46,924 nucleotides of DNA from the NCBI GenBank assembly GCA_964420325.1, contig CAYQSU010000020.1:1-46924 (forward strand), given 5' to 3'. Position numbers and translations under genes: made by a program. Shown in pieces: positions 24,080 to 32,949 of this stretch. This stretch comes from CAYQSU01 sp964420325. GTDB taxonomy: Bacteria; Pseudomonadota; Alphaproteobacteria; Rhodospirillales; Defluviicoccaceae. The notes under the pieces were generated by a model that ran no database searches, was not told where the DNA came from, and saw nothing but the letters and a program-made list of their open reading frames with translations. Position 1 is the first letter of the stretch. Each line of letters begins with the position of its first letter.

Positions 24080-24502
24080 ATGCCCAAGGTGCGGATCGTC
24101 GCCGACTACTGCTCGCGGGGCTATCGCATCCTCGAAGGCGGCGCGCGAACCTTGGGCGCGCTGCCGGTGAGCGCGGCGCTGCTCGCCCGCATCCAGGTCT
24201 GGAACGACGACTTCGAAACGAACTGCCATCCCGCCGCCTACGAGGACATCTCGGGCATCCGCTTCGACTTCGTCGCGTTCGCCCGCGAGGGCCTGGAGAT
24301 CGCCCGGGCGGTGAAGCGGGAGCTGCCGGGCTGGACGGTCACCTACTGGGACGAGTCCCTCGACTGGTATCTCGCTCGCGAGCCGAGGACCTACCGCCCG
24401 GCCCAGGCCGAGTACGAGATCACGCGGGCGGACGCCTTCGGCAGAGAACCGCGGGGGTCGGCCGGGGTCAGCCGGCCCGCTCGCGCGCGAGGCTGCGGTT
24501 GA
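24080..24502 (+). CDS. Hypothetical protein
   Basis: A 140-residue soluble protein starting MPKVRIVADYCSRGYRILEGG, with a central acidic region (WNDDFETN, then ISGIRFDFVAFAREGLEIARAVKREL) and an Arg-rich tail. I do not recognise the family. The ATG at 24080 is chosen over an in-frame TTG at 24041 on start-codon strength, but neither has a good ribosome-binding site. The last 35 bp overlap the convergent TM2-domain gene. The C-terminal 25 residues look like readthrough of GC-rich sequence rather than a conserved domain. Two near-perfect copies of a 13-bp GC-rich unit lie just upstream (about 24008-24036). Confidence 0.5.
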   Translation: MPKVRIVADYCSRGYRILEGGARTLGALPVSAALLARIQVWNDDFETNCHPAAYEDISGIRFDFVAFAREGLEIARAVKRELPGWTVTYWDESLDWYLAREPRTYRPAQAEYEITRADAFGREPRGSAGVSRPARARGCG

Positions 24503-24908
24503 CCTCGCTGACCTGGCCGTTGAGCGTCCACAGGTCGTAGAGGTAGCCCAACAGGAACAGCCCGGCGGTCAAGAACCAGACGAGCGCGGTGATCCACTTG
24601 CCGAGATAGAGCCGGTGGGCGCCGAAGATGCCGAGGAACGTCAGCAGGATCCACGCGAGGGAGTAGTCCTTCGGGCCGTCCTCGTAGCGGAGATCGGCGG
24701 CGCGGTCCATGGCCGGGATCAGGAACAGGTCAACGATCCAGCCGATCAGCAACAGGCCCAGGGTGAAGAACCAGAGGGTGCCGGTGACCGGCCGCCCGTA
24801 GTAGAAGCGGTGGGCGCCCATGAAGCCGAAGATCCAGAGGATGTAGCCCACCGCCTTCGAGTGGGTGTCGCCCCGGGCGTGGCCGAGCAGCGTGTCCCGT
24901 GCCGACAC
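24468..24908 (-). CDS. Double TM2-domain membrane protein
   Basis: A 146-residue protein with two tandem TM2 domains. The first spans about residues 18-65 (GFMGAHRFYYGRPVTG, then a second helix ending in IVDLFLIP). The second spans about 85-130 (GIFGAHRLYLGKWITA, then YLYDLW). The GxxGAHRxYxG and xxDLxx motifs are the TM2 hallmark. Such proteins are small inner-membrane proteins of unknown function. It starts 12 bp after the RND pump gene on the same strand and may be the last gene of that operon. Its 3' end overlaps the convergent hypothetical gene. Confidence 0.85.
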   Translation of the reverse strand: MSARDTLLGHARGDTHSKAVGYILWIFGFMGAHRFYYGRPVTGTLWFFTLGLLLIGWIVDLFLIPAMDRAADLRYEDGPKDYSLAWILLTFLGIFGAHRLYLGKWITALVWFLTAGLFLLGYLYDLWTLNGQVSEVNRSLARERAG

Positions 24909-24920
24909 GCGGGCCGCCCC

Positions 24921-27900
24921 CTACTCGGCCGCCGGCCGCTCGGCGGCCTTGGCGCCGGTCCAGCCCAGGTCCGGGCGCGGAGCCGGCGCCATCTCCTCGG
25001 CGAGGCGGCGGCGGACTTCGCCCGGCGAGCCGGTGTGCCGGGCCAGCAGGCTGTAGGCTACGGGGACGACGAAGAGGGTGAACAGGGTGGCGGCGAGGAC
25101 GCCCGCGCACACCACGGTGCCGATCACCGCGCGTGTCTCGGCACCGGCACCGGAGGCGAGGATAAGGGGCACGGCGCCGGCCGCGGTGGTGATGCCGGTC
25201 ATCACGATCGGCCTCAGCCGGACCCGCGAGGCTTCGAGGATCGCTTCGTCGAAGGGGATGCCACGATCCCGCAGCTGGTTGGCGAACTCGACGATCAGTA
25301 TGCCGTTCTTGGCGGCGAGCCCGACCAGCATGATCAGCCCGATCTGGGTAAAGATGTTGAGGGTGCCGCCGGTGAGGTAGAGCCCCAACAGCGCGCCGGC
25401 CATCGCCAGCGGCACGGTGAGCATGATGACGAATGGATGCACGTAGCTTTCGAACTGGGCGGCGAGGACGAGGAAAACGACGACGAGGCCGAGCACGAAG
25501 ACGAAGGCGAGCGAACCGCCGGCGGTCCTGAAGTCGCGCGACTGACCCTTGTAGTCGATGATCACCGTCGGCGGCAGATGCTCGCGCACCAGCCCTTCAA
25601 GGAAGGCCAGCGCCTCGCCCAGGGTGTAGCCGTCGGCGAGATTGGCCTCGATGGTGATCGCCCGCACCCGGTTGTAGCGGTTGAGCGTCTGCGACGCCGC
25701 GAACTCGTCGATGGTGACCAGGCTTGCGAGCGGGACCAGCGCGCCGGTGCGATGCGAGCGGACGTAGATGTTCTCGATGTCGCTCGGGGTGCGCTGGGTG
25801 CCCCGCTCGCCCTCGAGGATGACGTCGTACTCCTGGCCGGCTTCGATGTAGGTGGTGACGCGGCGCGAGCCCAGGACCGTCTCCAGGGTGCGGCCGATGG
25901 TGCCGATGTGGATGCCGAGGTCGCCCGCGCGGTCGCGGTCGATGACGAGCCGCACCTGCGGCTTCGTCTCCTTGTAGTCGTGGTCGATATCCGTGAGGCC
26001 GGGATTGTCGGCATTGATCTTGGCGATCAGGAGATCGCGCCAGGCGGCAAGCTCCTCGTAGGTGCCGCCGCCGAGGACGAACTGGACCGGCTTGGCGAGG
26101 CGCGGGCCGAAGCCCCGACGCATCACGGGCACGGCGCCCACCCCGGGGAGATCGGCGACGCGCTGGCGGACGTCGTCCATGATCTCCCAGCCGGAGCGGC
26201 GCAGAGACCAGTCGTTGAGGACGAAGACGACGATGCCCGTGTTGAAGGCCTGGAGGCTTCCGAACTGGCGGGGCGCGCGCACGAGAAGGCGGGTCACCTC
26301 GTCCGCCTCGACCAGCGGCATCATGCGCCGCTCGATCTCGTCCATGTACCTCTCGATGTAGGCGAAGGAGGCGCCCTCCGGCCCGTGGACGAGGAGGAAG
26401 AACGCGCCGCGGTCCTCCTTGGGCGCGAACTCGCCGGGAATCTGATGGTAGAGCCAGACGGCGCCGGCAAGCAGGGCGAGGAACGCCCCGACGACCACCG
26501 CGGGCCAGCGAAGGGCGAAGGAAAGCGCCCGGACATAGGCCCGGCGGGCCGTCGCGAAGGCGCGCTCGACGGCGTGCTCCGTCCGGGTGTCGCCGCCGCG
26601 CGCCTTCAGCACCTTCGACGCGATCACGGGTGACAGCGTCAGCGCCACCAGGCTCGAGAATCCGACCGCCGCCGCCATCGTCAGCGCGAACTCGCTGAAC
26701 AGCCGCCCGAGGTCGTCCTCGAGAAACGCGATCGGCACGAACACGGCGATCAGCACCAGCGTCGTCGCGACCACGGCGAAACCGACCTGGCGGGTGCCGT
26801 TGTAGGCGGCGACCAGCGGCGTCTCGCCCTCTTCGATGCGCCGGTGGACGTTCTCCACGACGATGATGGCGTCGTCGACGACGAGACCAATGGCCAGAAC
26901 CAGCGCCAACAGGGTCAGGAGATTGATCGAGAACCCGAGCACGTAGAGGACTATGAAGGCGGCGATGAGCGACACCGGGACGGCGACCGCCGGGACCAGG
27001 GTCGCCCGGACGCCGCCAAGGAACAGGAAGATGACGGCGACGACCAGCAGGGTCGCGATGGCGAGCGTCTTATAAACCTCGAAGATGGCGCCCTCGATGA
27101 ACACGCTGATGTCGTAGCTCTGCTTGATCTCCATGCCCATGGGAAGGGTCGGGTTGAGGAGCGCCGCCTCGTCGCGCGCCGCCCGGGTGACGGCGAGGGT
27201 GTTAGCCTTCGACTGCTTGATGATGCCGATCCCGACCATCGGAGTGCCGTTGCCGCGGAAGAAGGTGCGGTGCTCGACCGCGCCCCTCTCCACCCGCGCC
27301 ACGTCGCCGAGCCGCATGAGGTAGCCGTCCCGGCCCTGGCCGAGAACCAGCCGGCGGAAGTCGTCGGGCGTGCGGAAGCTGCGCTCGACGCGGACGGTGA
27401 ACTGGCGCTCCACGGACTCGATGCTGCCGGCCGGAAGCTCGATGTTCTCGGCGCGGAGCGCCTCCTCGACGTCGGAGACGGTGAGCCCGCGCGCCGCCAG
27501 CGCCGTTCGATCGAGCCAGATCCGCATCGCGTAGTTGAGCCCGCCGCCGATGCGCACCCTTGCCACCCCGTCGAGCGCCGAGAAGCGGTCGATCAGGTAC
27601 CGGTTGGCGTAGTCGGTGAGCTCGAGGACGTCCATGCGGTCGCTGACCAGGTTGAGCCACATGATGACGTCCTCGTTGGAGTCCGCCTTGGCGATCTCCG
27701 GGGGATCCGCCTCGTCGGGAAGCTCGCCGAGGATCCGCGAAACGCGGTCGCGGACGTCATTGGCGGCGGCGTCGATGTCGCGGTCGACGTTGAACTCGAT
27801 GGTGATTCGCGAGCGCCCGTCCTCGCTTCGCGATTCGATGAACTTGATCCCCTCGATGCCGGCGATGCGGTCCTCGATGAGCTGGGTGATGCGCGTCTCG

Positions 27901-28076
27901 ACGACGCTGGCGGCGGCGCCGGGATAGACCGTGTCGACGGAGACGACCGGCGGGTCGATGTCCGGGTACTCCCGCAACGGCAGGCGCTCGAAGGCGACGA
28001 GACCGAAGGCGACCAGCAACAGGCTGATCACCGAGGCGAAGACCGGGCGGGTGACGGCGACGTCGGAGAGGATCAC
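24921..28076 (-). CDS. RND-family efflux pump, inner-membrane subunit
   Basis: A 1051-residue AcrB/MexF-type transporter. It opens with VAVTRPVFASVISLLLVAFG (TM1). A periplasmic porter domain follows, then the TM2-TM6 block with the proton-relay Asp pair in LAIGLVVDDAIIVVENVHRR. A second periplasmic domain (GEFAPKEDRGAFFL) and the C-terminal helices (GLAAKNGILIVEFA) complete it. It exports hydrophobic compounds across the envelope with the adaptor encoded just upstream and an outer-membrane channel that is not in this window. GTG at 28076 is used because GGGAGG precedes it and it follows the adaptor stop by 2 bp. A 1526-codon frame reaching 29501 is spurious upstream of this point. Confidence 0.94.
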   Translation of the reverse strand: MILSDVAVTRPVFASVISLLLVAFGLVAFERLPLREYPDIDPPVVSVDTVYPGAAASVVETRITQLIEDRIAGIEGIKFIESRSEDGRSRITIEFNVDRDIDAAANDVRDRVSRILGELPDEADPPEIAKADSNEDVIMWLNLVSDRMDVLELTDYANRYLIDRFSALDGVARVRIGGGLNYAMRIWLDRTALAARGLTVSDVEEALRAENIELPAGSIESVERQFTVRVERSFRTPDDFRRLVLGQGRDGYLMRLGDVARVERGAVEHRTFFRGNGTPMVGIGIIKQSKANTLAVTRAARDEAALLNPTLPMGMEIKQSYDISVFIEGAIFEVYKTLAIATLLVVAVIFLFLGGVRATLVPAVAVPVSLIAAFIVLYVLGFSINLLTLLALVLAIGLVVDDAIIVVENVHRRIEEGETPLVAAYNGTRQVGFAVVATTLVLIAVFVPIAFLEDDLGRLFSEFALTMAAAVGFSSLVALTLSPVIASKVLKARGGDTRTEHAVERAFATARRAYVRALSFALRWPAVVVGAFLALLAGAVWLYHQIPGEFAPKEDRGAFFLLVHGPEGASFAYIERYMDEIERRMMPLVEADEVTRLLVRAPRQFGSLQAFNTGIVVFVLNDWSLRRSGWEIMDDVRQRVADLPGVGAVPVMRRGFGPRLAKPVQFVLGGGTYEELAAWRDLLIAKINADNPGLTDIDHDYKETKPQVRLVIDRDRAGDLGIHIGTIGRTLETVLGSRRVTTYIEAGQEYDVILEGERGTQRTPSDIENIYVRSHRTGALVPLASLVTIDEFAASQTLNRYNRVRAITIEANLADGYTLGEALAFLEGLVREHLPPTVIIDYKGQSRDFRTAGGSLAFVFVLGLVVVFLVLAAQFESYVHPFVIMLTVPLAMAGALLGLYLTGGTLNIFTQIGLIMLVGLAAKNGILIVEFANQLRDRGIPFDEAILEASRVRLRPIVMTGITTAAGAVPLILASGAGAETRAVIGTVVCAGVLAATLFTLFVVPVAYSLLARHTGSPGEVRRRLAEEMAPAPRPDLGWTGAKAAERPAAE

Positions 28077-28078
28077 GG

Positions 28079-29221
28079 CTAGCCTCCCGAACCCGGCGCC
28101 GGCCCGGCGCCCGCAGGGCCGGCGACCGGCTCGCCGGCCACGACCGTGACCCTCTGGCCGGGCGTCAGGTGCAGGGAGCCGTGGGTGACCACCGTCTCGC
28201 CCGCGGCGAGGCCGCTGACGATCTCGACCTCGCCCGGACGGCGGGCGCCGATCTCGACCGCGCGCGCCTCCACGGTGTGGCCATTGCTCTCGGCAACCAC
28301 GAACACGGTGTTGCCGCGCCCGCGGGGCACCAGCGCCTCCTCGGGCACGACGACCGCCTGCCGCGGGCTCTTGAGCAGCTCGATGGTCATCAAGAGCCCC
28401 GGCCTCAGCCCGCCGTCGGCGTTCGGCACCTCGGCACGGACGACGATCGAACGGGTCACCGGATCGACGCGGGTATCGACGCTCTTGATCTCGCCCTCGA
28501 AGCGGCGCGCTCCGAAGGCGGGCACCGTGCCGACGATCGGCAACCCCGGCCTGAGCGTGGCGAGATAGACGTCGGGAACGGTGATGTCGACCTTGATCAC
28601 GCCGAGGTCGTCGAGGGTGGTGATCATGTCGCCGGGCTTGACCAGGGCGCCGACGCTGAGGTTGCGCAGGCCGACGACACCGGCGAACGGCGCCCGGATG
28701 ACGCGATCGGCGATGCGCGCGCGGATGGCCTGGACCTCGGCCTCGGCCTGGCGCAGCGCGGCGCGCCGCTCGTCGAGCTGCGCCGTCGCCGTGAACTGGC
28801 GGCGCTCGAGCTGCAGCGCCCGCTCGTACGCGAGCCGGCGCTCGGTGGCCACCGCCTCGGCGGCGGCGAGATCGGCCTCTTCCTCGAAGGTGTCGAGAAC
28901 GACCAGGATGTCGCCGGCGGCGACGCTGCTGCCGTCCTCGAAGCGGATCTCGACGACCTTCGCGGTGACCTTCGCGGCGATCTCGACGCTTTCGTTGGCC
29001 CGCGTCGTTCCCAGCGCCTCGACGCGATCGACGATCTCGGCAAGGCGGGCGGTGGCGACGATGACCGGCTGAGCCCCTTCGGGCCCGGCCGCCCGCTGCT
29101 GCCCGAAGGCCACCGGCACAAACGTCGCAACCGCGAAAACGGCCGCCAAGCCCATGGACGATCTCTTGAACCTCAGGGCAGTGCTCCGCCGAAACCACCG
29201 TTGCCGAGGGCAATACAACAC
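28079..29221 (-). CDS. RND efflux periplasmic adaptor (membrane fusion protein)
   Basis: HlyD/AcrA-type adaptor of up to 380 residues. Signal peptide, then the split lipoyl domain (VEALGTTRANESVEIAAKV, then VIRAPFAGVVGLRNLSVGALVKPGD) flanks a helical hairpin (residues about 115-170, ATERRLAYERALQLERRQ). Beta-barrel and membrane-proximal domains follow. It links the RND pump to an outer-membrane channel. The start is uncertain. GTG at 29221 keeps the basic RFKRSS in front of the hydrophobic signal core. ATG at 29155 is a better codon but gives an uncharged N-terminus. A TATAAT (complement of 29227-29232) just upstream would favour the later start. Confidence 0.9.
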   Translation of the reverse strand: MLYCPRQRWFRRSTALRFKRSSMGLAAVFAVATFVPVAFGQQRAAGPEGAQPVIVATARLAEIVDRVEALGTTRANESVEIAAKVTAKVVEIRFEDGSSVAAGDILVVLDTFEEEADLAAAEAVATERRLAYERALQLERRQFTATAQLDERRAALRQAEAEVQAIRARIADRVIRAPFAGVVGLRNLSVGALVKPGDMITTLDDLGVIKVDITVPDVYLATLRPGLPIVGTVPAFGARRFEGEIKSVDTRVDPVTRSIVVRAEVPNADGGLRPGLLMTIELLKSPRQAVVVPEEALVPRGRGNTVFVVAESNGHTVEARAVEIGARRPGEVEIVSGLAAGETVVTHGSLHLTPGQRVTVVAGEPVAGPAGAGPAPGSGG

Positions 29222-29367
29222 GTGGCATTATATGCGCGCTGGCGTGCAACTGCGCCATCGCGATTGCACTCGGGCGGCTGCTCCGCATGCGAATCCGTCT
29301 TCTCTTACCCCCGAAAACGGGTGTAACACCCTCCGCAATCGTGGATCCCGCCAAGATGGAGCCGATC

Positions 29368-30597
29368 ATGTCTGAAGTGCACTCGGCCTTCGCGCGCCTT
29401 ACTGTGCTTGCTGCCCTCGCCGTGACCGCGGCGTGCACGCACCCGGCGCGCTCGCCCGCCGTGCCCCATGAGCTGACGACGCAGGCAACCGTTCCCGGCA
29501 TGCCGGGCGTGCGCTACTGGTTCGACGCCGATCCGCAGCCGATGATCCGGGACGCCCTTGCGTCCTTCGAGCGCGAGCGGGCCTATCTCGTGCGCTCCGG
29601 TCATCGCGGCGATCTGCCGCCCGCCAGCTTCCTCGCCGTTTCTGGAGGGGGCGACAACGGCGCCTTCGGAGCCGGCCTCCTGGTCGGCTGGACCGAGGCC
29701 GGTACACGGCCCGAGTTCAAGGTGGTGACCGGCATCAGCACCGGCGCCTTGACCGCGCCGTTCGCGTTCCTGGGGCCCGACTACGACGACCAGCTCAAGG
29801 CCGTCTATACCACCATCTCGGCCAAGGACGTCGCCGAGGAACGAAGCTTCCTCGCCGCCCTCTACGACGACGCGATGGCTGACAACCGGCCACTCTGGAA
29901 CACGGTCAGCCGCTATGCGACCGAGGACATGCTCAAGGCGATCGCGTACGAGTATGAGGAGAAGGGCCGCCTCCTGCTGATCAGCACGACCGACCTCGAC
30001 GCCCGGCGCGCCGTGATCTGGAACATGGGCGCGATCGCGGCGAGCGGGCATCCCGAGGCGCTGACGCTGTTCCGGCGCATTCTCGTCGCCTCGGCCGCCA
30101 TTCCGGGCATCTTCCCGCCGACGATGATCGATGTCGAGGTCGACGGAAAGACCTTTCAGGAGATGCACGTCGACGGCGGCGCCATGGCGCAGGTGTTTCT
30201 GTATCCGCCGGGCCTGCATCCGGCCGCGGAAACGAGAAAACGCGGGCTCAAGCCGAGGGAACGGCATCTCTACATCATCCGCAACGCGCGCGTCGACCCG
30301 GACTGGGCGGCGGTCGAGCGGCAAACCTTGGACATCGTCGGCCGCGCCATCTCGTCTCTGATCCAGACTCAGGGGACCGGCGATCTCTATCAGATCTATC
30401 TCATCGCCGAGCGCGACGGCGTCGACTACAACCTCGCCTACATCGGGCGCGATTTCGTAGCCGCGCACACGGAGGAGTTCGACCCGGTGTTCATGAACGC
30501 GCTGTTCGACTACGGCTACCAGCTGGCACGCAACGGCTATCCCTGGCGCAAGCTTCCGCCCGGCTTCGAAGACGACACCGTCGCTTCCGGACGCTGA
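29368..30597 (+). CDS. Patatin-like phospholipase lipoprotein
   Basis: A 409-residue patatin-family acyl hydrolase. The signal peptide ends in a lipobox-like VTAAC, so Cys23 would be lipidated. The oxyanion loop SGGGDNGAFGAG is at residues 92-103, the nucleophile GISTG at 122-126 (Ser124) and the dyad Asp in VDGG at 268-271. Expected to hydrolyse phospholipid or other acyl esters in the periplasm. ATG at 29368 has GGAG nine bases upstream. Earlier in-frame starts would spoil the signal peptide. The 3' end overlaps by 61 bp the convergent histidine kinase gene. Confidence 0.9.
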   Translation: MSEVHSAFARLTVLAALAVTAACTHPARSPAVPHELTTQATVPGMPGVRYWFDADPQPMIRDALASFERERAYLVRSGHRGDLPPASFLAVSGGGDNGAFGAGLLVGWTEAGTRPEFKVVTGISTGALTAPFAFLGPDYDDQLKAVYTTISAKDVAEERSFLAALYDDAMADNRPLWNTVSRYATEDMLKAIAYEYEEKGRLLLISTTDLDARRAVIWNMGAIAASGHPEALTLFRRILVASAAIPGIFPPTMIDVEVDGKTFQEMHVDGGAMAQVFLYPPGLHPAAETRKRGLKPRERHLYIIRNARVDPDWAAVERQTLDIVGRAISSLIQTQGTGDLYQIYLIAERDGVDYNLAYIGRDFVAAHTEEFDPVFMNALFDYGYQLARNGYPWRKLPPGFEDDTVASGR

Positions 30598-32039
30598 CCC
30601 CGCCGCCCGCGGCATCGGTCAGCGACCGGGGTCCGCATTTCCCTGCCTCGCGGCAGGGTGACGGTGGCCCGAAGGCCGCCTTCCGGGCGGTTGGCAAGGC
30701 GGATCTCGCCGCCGTGGGCGCGCGCCGCGGCACGCACCACGGCGAGGCCGAGGCCCACGCCGCCGGTCTCGCGGCTGCGCGAGCCCTCGACGCGGTAGAA
30801 CGGGTCGAACACGCGCTCGCGCTCGGCCTCCGGCAGCCCGGGCCCGTCGTCGTCGACGGTGACCGTCACCTCGGAGGCGCCGTCCACCAAGCGGACCCGA
30901 GCCGCGCCGCCGTAGGCAACGGCGTTGTCGACCAGGTTGGTGAAGGCCCGCCTGAGCGCCGTCATCCGGCCGTGGAACGGCAAGCGGTCCGGGCCATCGT
31001 AGGATGCCCGCTTGCCGGAGTCGGCGGCGTCGGCGACGACGGTCGCGAGGAGCGCCGCGAGATCGAGGGCGGCGGCCGGCTCGCGGGCGACGTCGTCGCG
31101 TGCGAACGCAAGCGTCGCCGCGATCATCGTCTCCATCTCGTCGAGATCGGCGAGCATCCTGGTGCGGGCGTCGGCGTCCTCGACGAACTCGGCGCGCAGC
31201 CGCATCCGCGTGATCGGGGTGCGCAGGTCGTGGGAGATGGCGGCGAGCATCTGCGTGCGGTCGCGGATCAGTCGTTGCAGGCGCGCCTGCATCTCGTTGA
31301 ACGCCTTCGCCGCCGAACGCACCTCGCGGGGACCGGCCTCCGCCAGGGGCGGCGCGTCGACGTCGACCCCCAAGCGCTCGGCGCCGGCCGCCAGCATCGA
31401 CAGCGGCTTGCTCGCCCGCCGGACCGCCCATGCCGAGACCGCGAGGGCGACCAGGGTCGTCGACAGGATCAGCGGAAAGAAGCGGCTCGCCCAGAACGGG
31501 CGAAACACCTCGAACGGGGTGCCGAAGCTGAGCCAGGTGCCGTCGGAGAGCCGCAGAGAACCGAAAAGGAGCTCGACGCCGACGTCATCGGAAGGCGTCC
31601 CCATCGGGTGCGTGCCGGGCCCGCGGCGGCCGCGGGCGGCGTCGCCGAGGCGCGGCAACGGGCCGTCGCCGGGGCTCCAGATGGCGAGCCTGAGATCAAC
31701 CGGCTGATCCCCCGCCAACTCCTCCAAGAGCGCCCGGCGCACCAGGCGGGTGCGCCAGTCCTCGCGGTCGCGCTCGACCGCCGGCTCGGGCGACCATGCC
31801 AAGCGAAAGCCGCGGCGTGCGAGCGACCGGGCGACCCGCGGCCGCTCGCGGACGGCGGCCTCCTCGACGATCTGGGCGGCGGCGGCGACGCGCTCGGCGA
31901 CGGCGCGGCCACGGGCGGTCGACAGCAGCTCTCCGCGCTCGCCCGAGTAGACGCCGAGGCCGATCGCCGTGGTCAGGACGAGGGCGGCGAGCACCACCAG
32001 GACCGTGCGACCGACCAGGGTGTCCGGCCACAGGCGCAT
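30537..32039 (-). CDS. Sensor histidine kinase, EnvZ-like
   Basis: A 500-residue inner-membrane sensor. TM1 is at about 10-30 and a periplasmic domain of about 150 residues follows, rich in Arg/Glu. TM2 (about 187-206) leads into a HAMP linker. The HisKA box is AAISHDLRTPITRMR with His270. The HATPase_c N-box is NLVDNAVAYG (about 368-377), with DDDGPGLP and GVGLGL at 427-432. It phosphorylates the response regulator encoded immediately upstream (ATGA overlap). The normal kinase domain ends near residue 466. The last 33 residues are an Arg/Ser-rich tail read from DNA that also encodes the end of the patatin gene, and are probably not functional. The signal is unknown. Confidence 0.93.
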   Translation of the reverse strand: MRLWPDTLVGRTVLVVLAALVLTTAIGLGVYSGERGELLSTARGRAVAERVAAAAQIVEEAAVRERPRVARSLARRGFRLAWSPEPAVERDREDWRTRLVRRALLEELAGDQPVDLRLAIWSPGDGPLPRLGDAARGRRGPGTHPMGTPSDDVGVELLFGSLRLSDGTWLSFGTPFEVFRPFWASRFFPLILSTTLVALAVSAWAVRRASKPLSMLAAGAERLGVDVDAPPLAEAGPREVRSAAKAFNEMQARLQRLIRDRTQMLAAISHDLRTPITRMRLRAEFVEDADARTRMLADLDEMETMIAATLAFARDDVAREPAAALDLAALLATVVADAADSGKRASYDGPDRLPFHGRMTALRRAFTNLVDNAVAYGGAARVRLVDGASEVTVTVDDDGPGLPEAERERVFDPFYRVEGSRSRETGGVGLGLAVVRAAARAHGGEIRLANRPEGGLRATVTLPRGREMRTPVADRCRGRRGQRPEATVSSSKPGGSLRQG

Positions 32040-32758
32040 CAGCGGCGCTCGACCTCGCAGGCGAACAGGTAGCCGCCGCCGCGGACGGTCTTGATCAGGC
32101 GCGGCGCGCGGGGGTCGGCCTCGATCTTGCGGCGAAGCCGGCTCACCTGGACGTCGATCGCGCGATCGAACGGCTGGGCGTCGCGTCCACGGGCGAGGTC
32201 GAGAAGCTGGTCGCGGGAGAGCACGCGGCCGGGATGGGTGGCGAAGGCGGCGAGCAGCCCGAATTCGCCGCCGCTGAGCGGCACCAGGAGACCCTCGGGC
32301 GAGATGAGCCCGTGGGAGCCGAGATCCAGCCGCCAGCCGGCGAAGGCAAGGACGCCGCCCTCGCTGTCCAGCCTGCCCGCCGCAACCCCGCGGGCGCGGC
32401 GCAGCACCGCCTTGATCCGCGCCAGAAGCTCCCGAGGGTTGAACGGCTTCGCGAGATAGTCGTCGGCGCCCATCTCGAGGCCGACGATACGGTCGATCTC
32501 TTCGCCCCGCGCCGTCAGCATGATCACCGGCAGGAGGGACTCGGCGCGGATGCGCCTGCACAGCGCGAGACCGTCCTCGCCCGGCAGCATGAGGTCGAGA
32601 ACCACCAGGTCGATCGCCCCATCGCGGAGCGACTTCGCCATCTCACGGCCGTCGCCGGCCGTCGTCACCCGATAGCCCTCCTTGCCGAGGTAGCGGGCGA
32701 GAAGGCCGCGGATCTCGCGGTCGTCGTCGACGACGAGGATGTGCGGTGCGGCGTCCAT
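32039..32758 (-). CDS. OmpR/PhoB-family response regulator
   Basis: A 239-residue response regulator. The receiver domain carries the acidic cluster DDD at 11-13, phosphoacceptor Asp55 in LVVLDLMLPG, Thr in MLTARG and Lys104 in YLAKPF. The C-terminal winged-helix DNA-binding domain includes LSGGEFGLLAAF and DVQVSRLRRKIE, then IKTVRGGGYLF. It is translationally coupled with the downstream kinase (ATGA overlap). The 190-bp gap to the divergent EF-hand gene contains two palindromic elements that are good candidates for its binding sites, so it may control both its own operon and the EF-hand protein. Confidence 0.95.
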   Translation of the reverse strand: MDAAPHILVVDDDREIRGLLARYLGKEGYRVTTAGDGREMAKSLRDGAIDLVVLDLMLPGEDGLALCRRIRAESLLPVIMLTARGEEIDRIVGLEMGADDYLAKPFNPRELLARIKAVLRRARGVAAGRLDSEGGVLAFAGWRLDLGSHGLISPEGLLVPLSGGEFGLLAAFATHPGRVLSRDQLLDLARGRDAQPFDRAIDVQVSRLRRKIEADPRAPRLIKTVRGGGYLFACEVERR

Positions 32759-32804
32759 GGCCCGCCAGTATAGGCAGCAGCGGCCTTGATCCTACGGATT
32801 TTCG

Positions 32805-32847
32805 GTAACGGAGCGTTGCCGCGCCGGCCTTTGCAACAGTCCGTTAC
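32805..32847. promoter_or_regulatory. Operator-like paired inverted repeat
   Basis: GTAACGGAGCGTTGC (32805-32819) and GCAACAGTCCGTTAC (32833-32847) are inverted copies matching at 13 of 15 positions, separated by 13 bp. Each arm is itself of the form G(T/C)AAC-N5-GTT(G/A)C, so there are two dyad elements with centres 28 bp apart. They sit between the divergent response-regulator and EF-hand genes, where the regulator's own binding sites are expected. Confidence 0.6.
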
Positions 32848-32949
32848 AAAACCCGGGCCCTCCCGAAATCCTCCTGCAAACGAAGGGGCATAAGGTCATG
32901 CCATCGATGATCGGGCGCATGCCGCGCCCACCGACCACAGGAGGACACG

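Noticed and set aside
24921..29501. A 1526-codon open frame on the minus strand looking like one giant protein.
   Set aside because: Only the part from 28076 downward matches an RND pump. The upstream third overlaps the adaptor gene in another frame and is low-complexity Arg/Gly-rich sequence.
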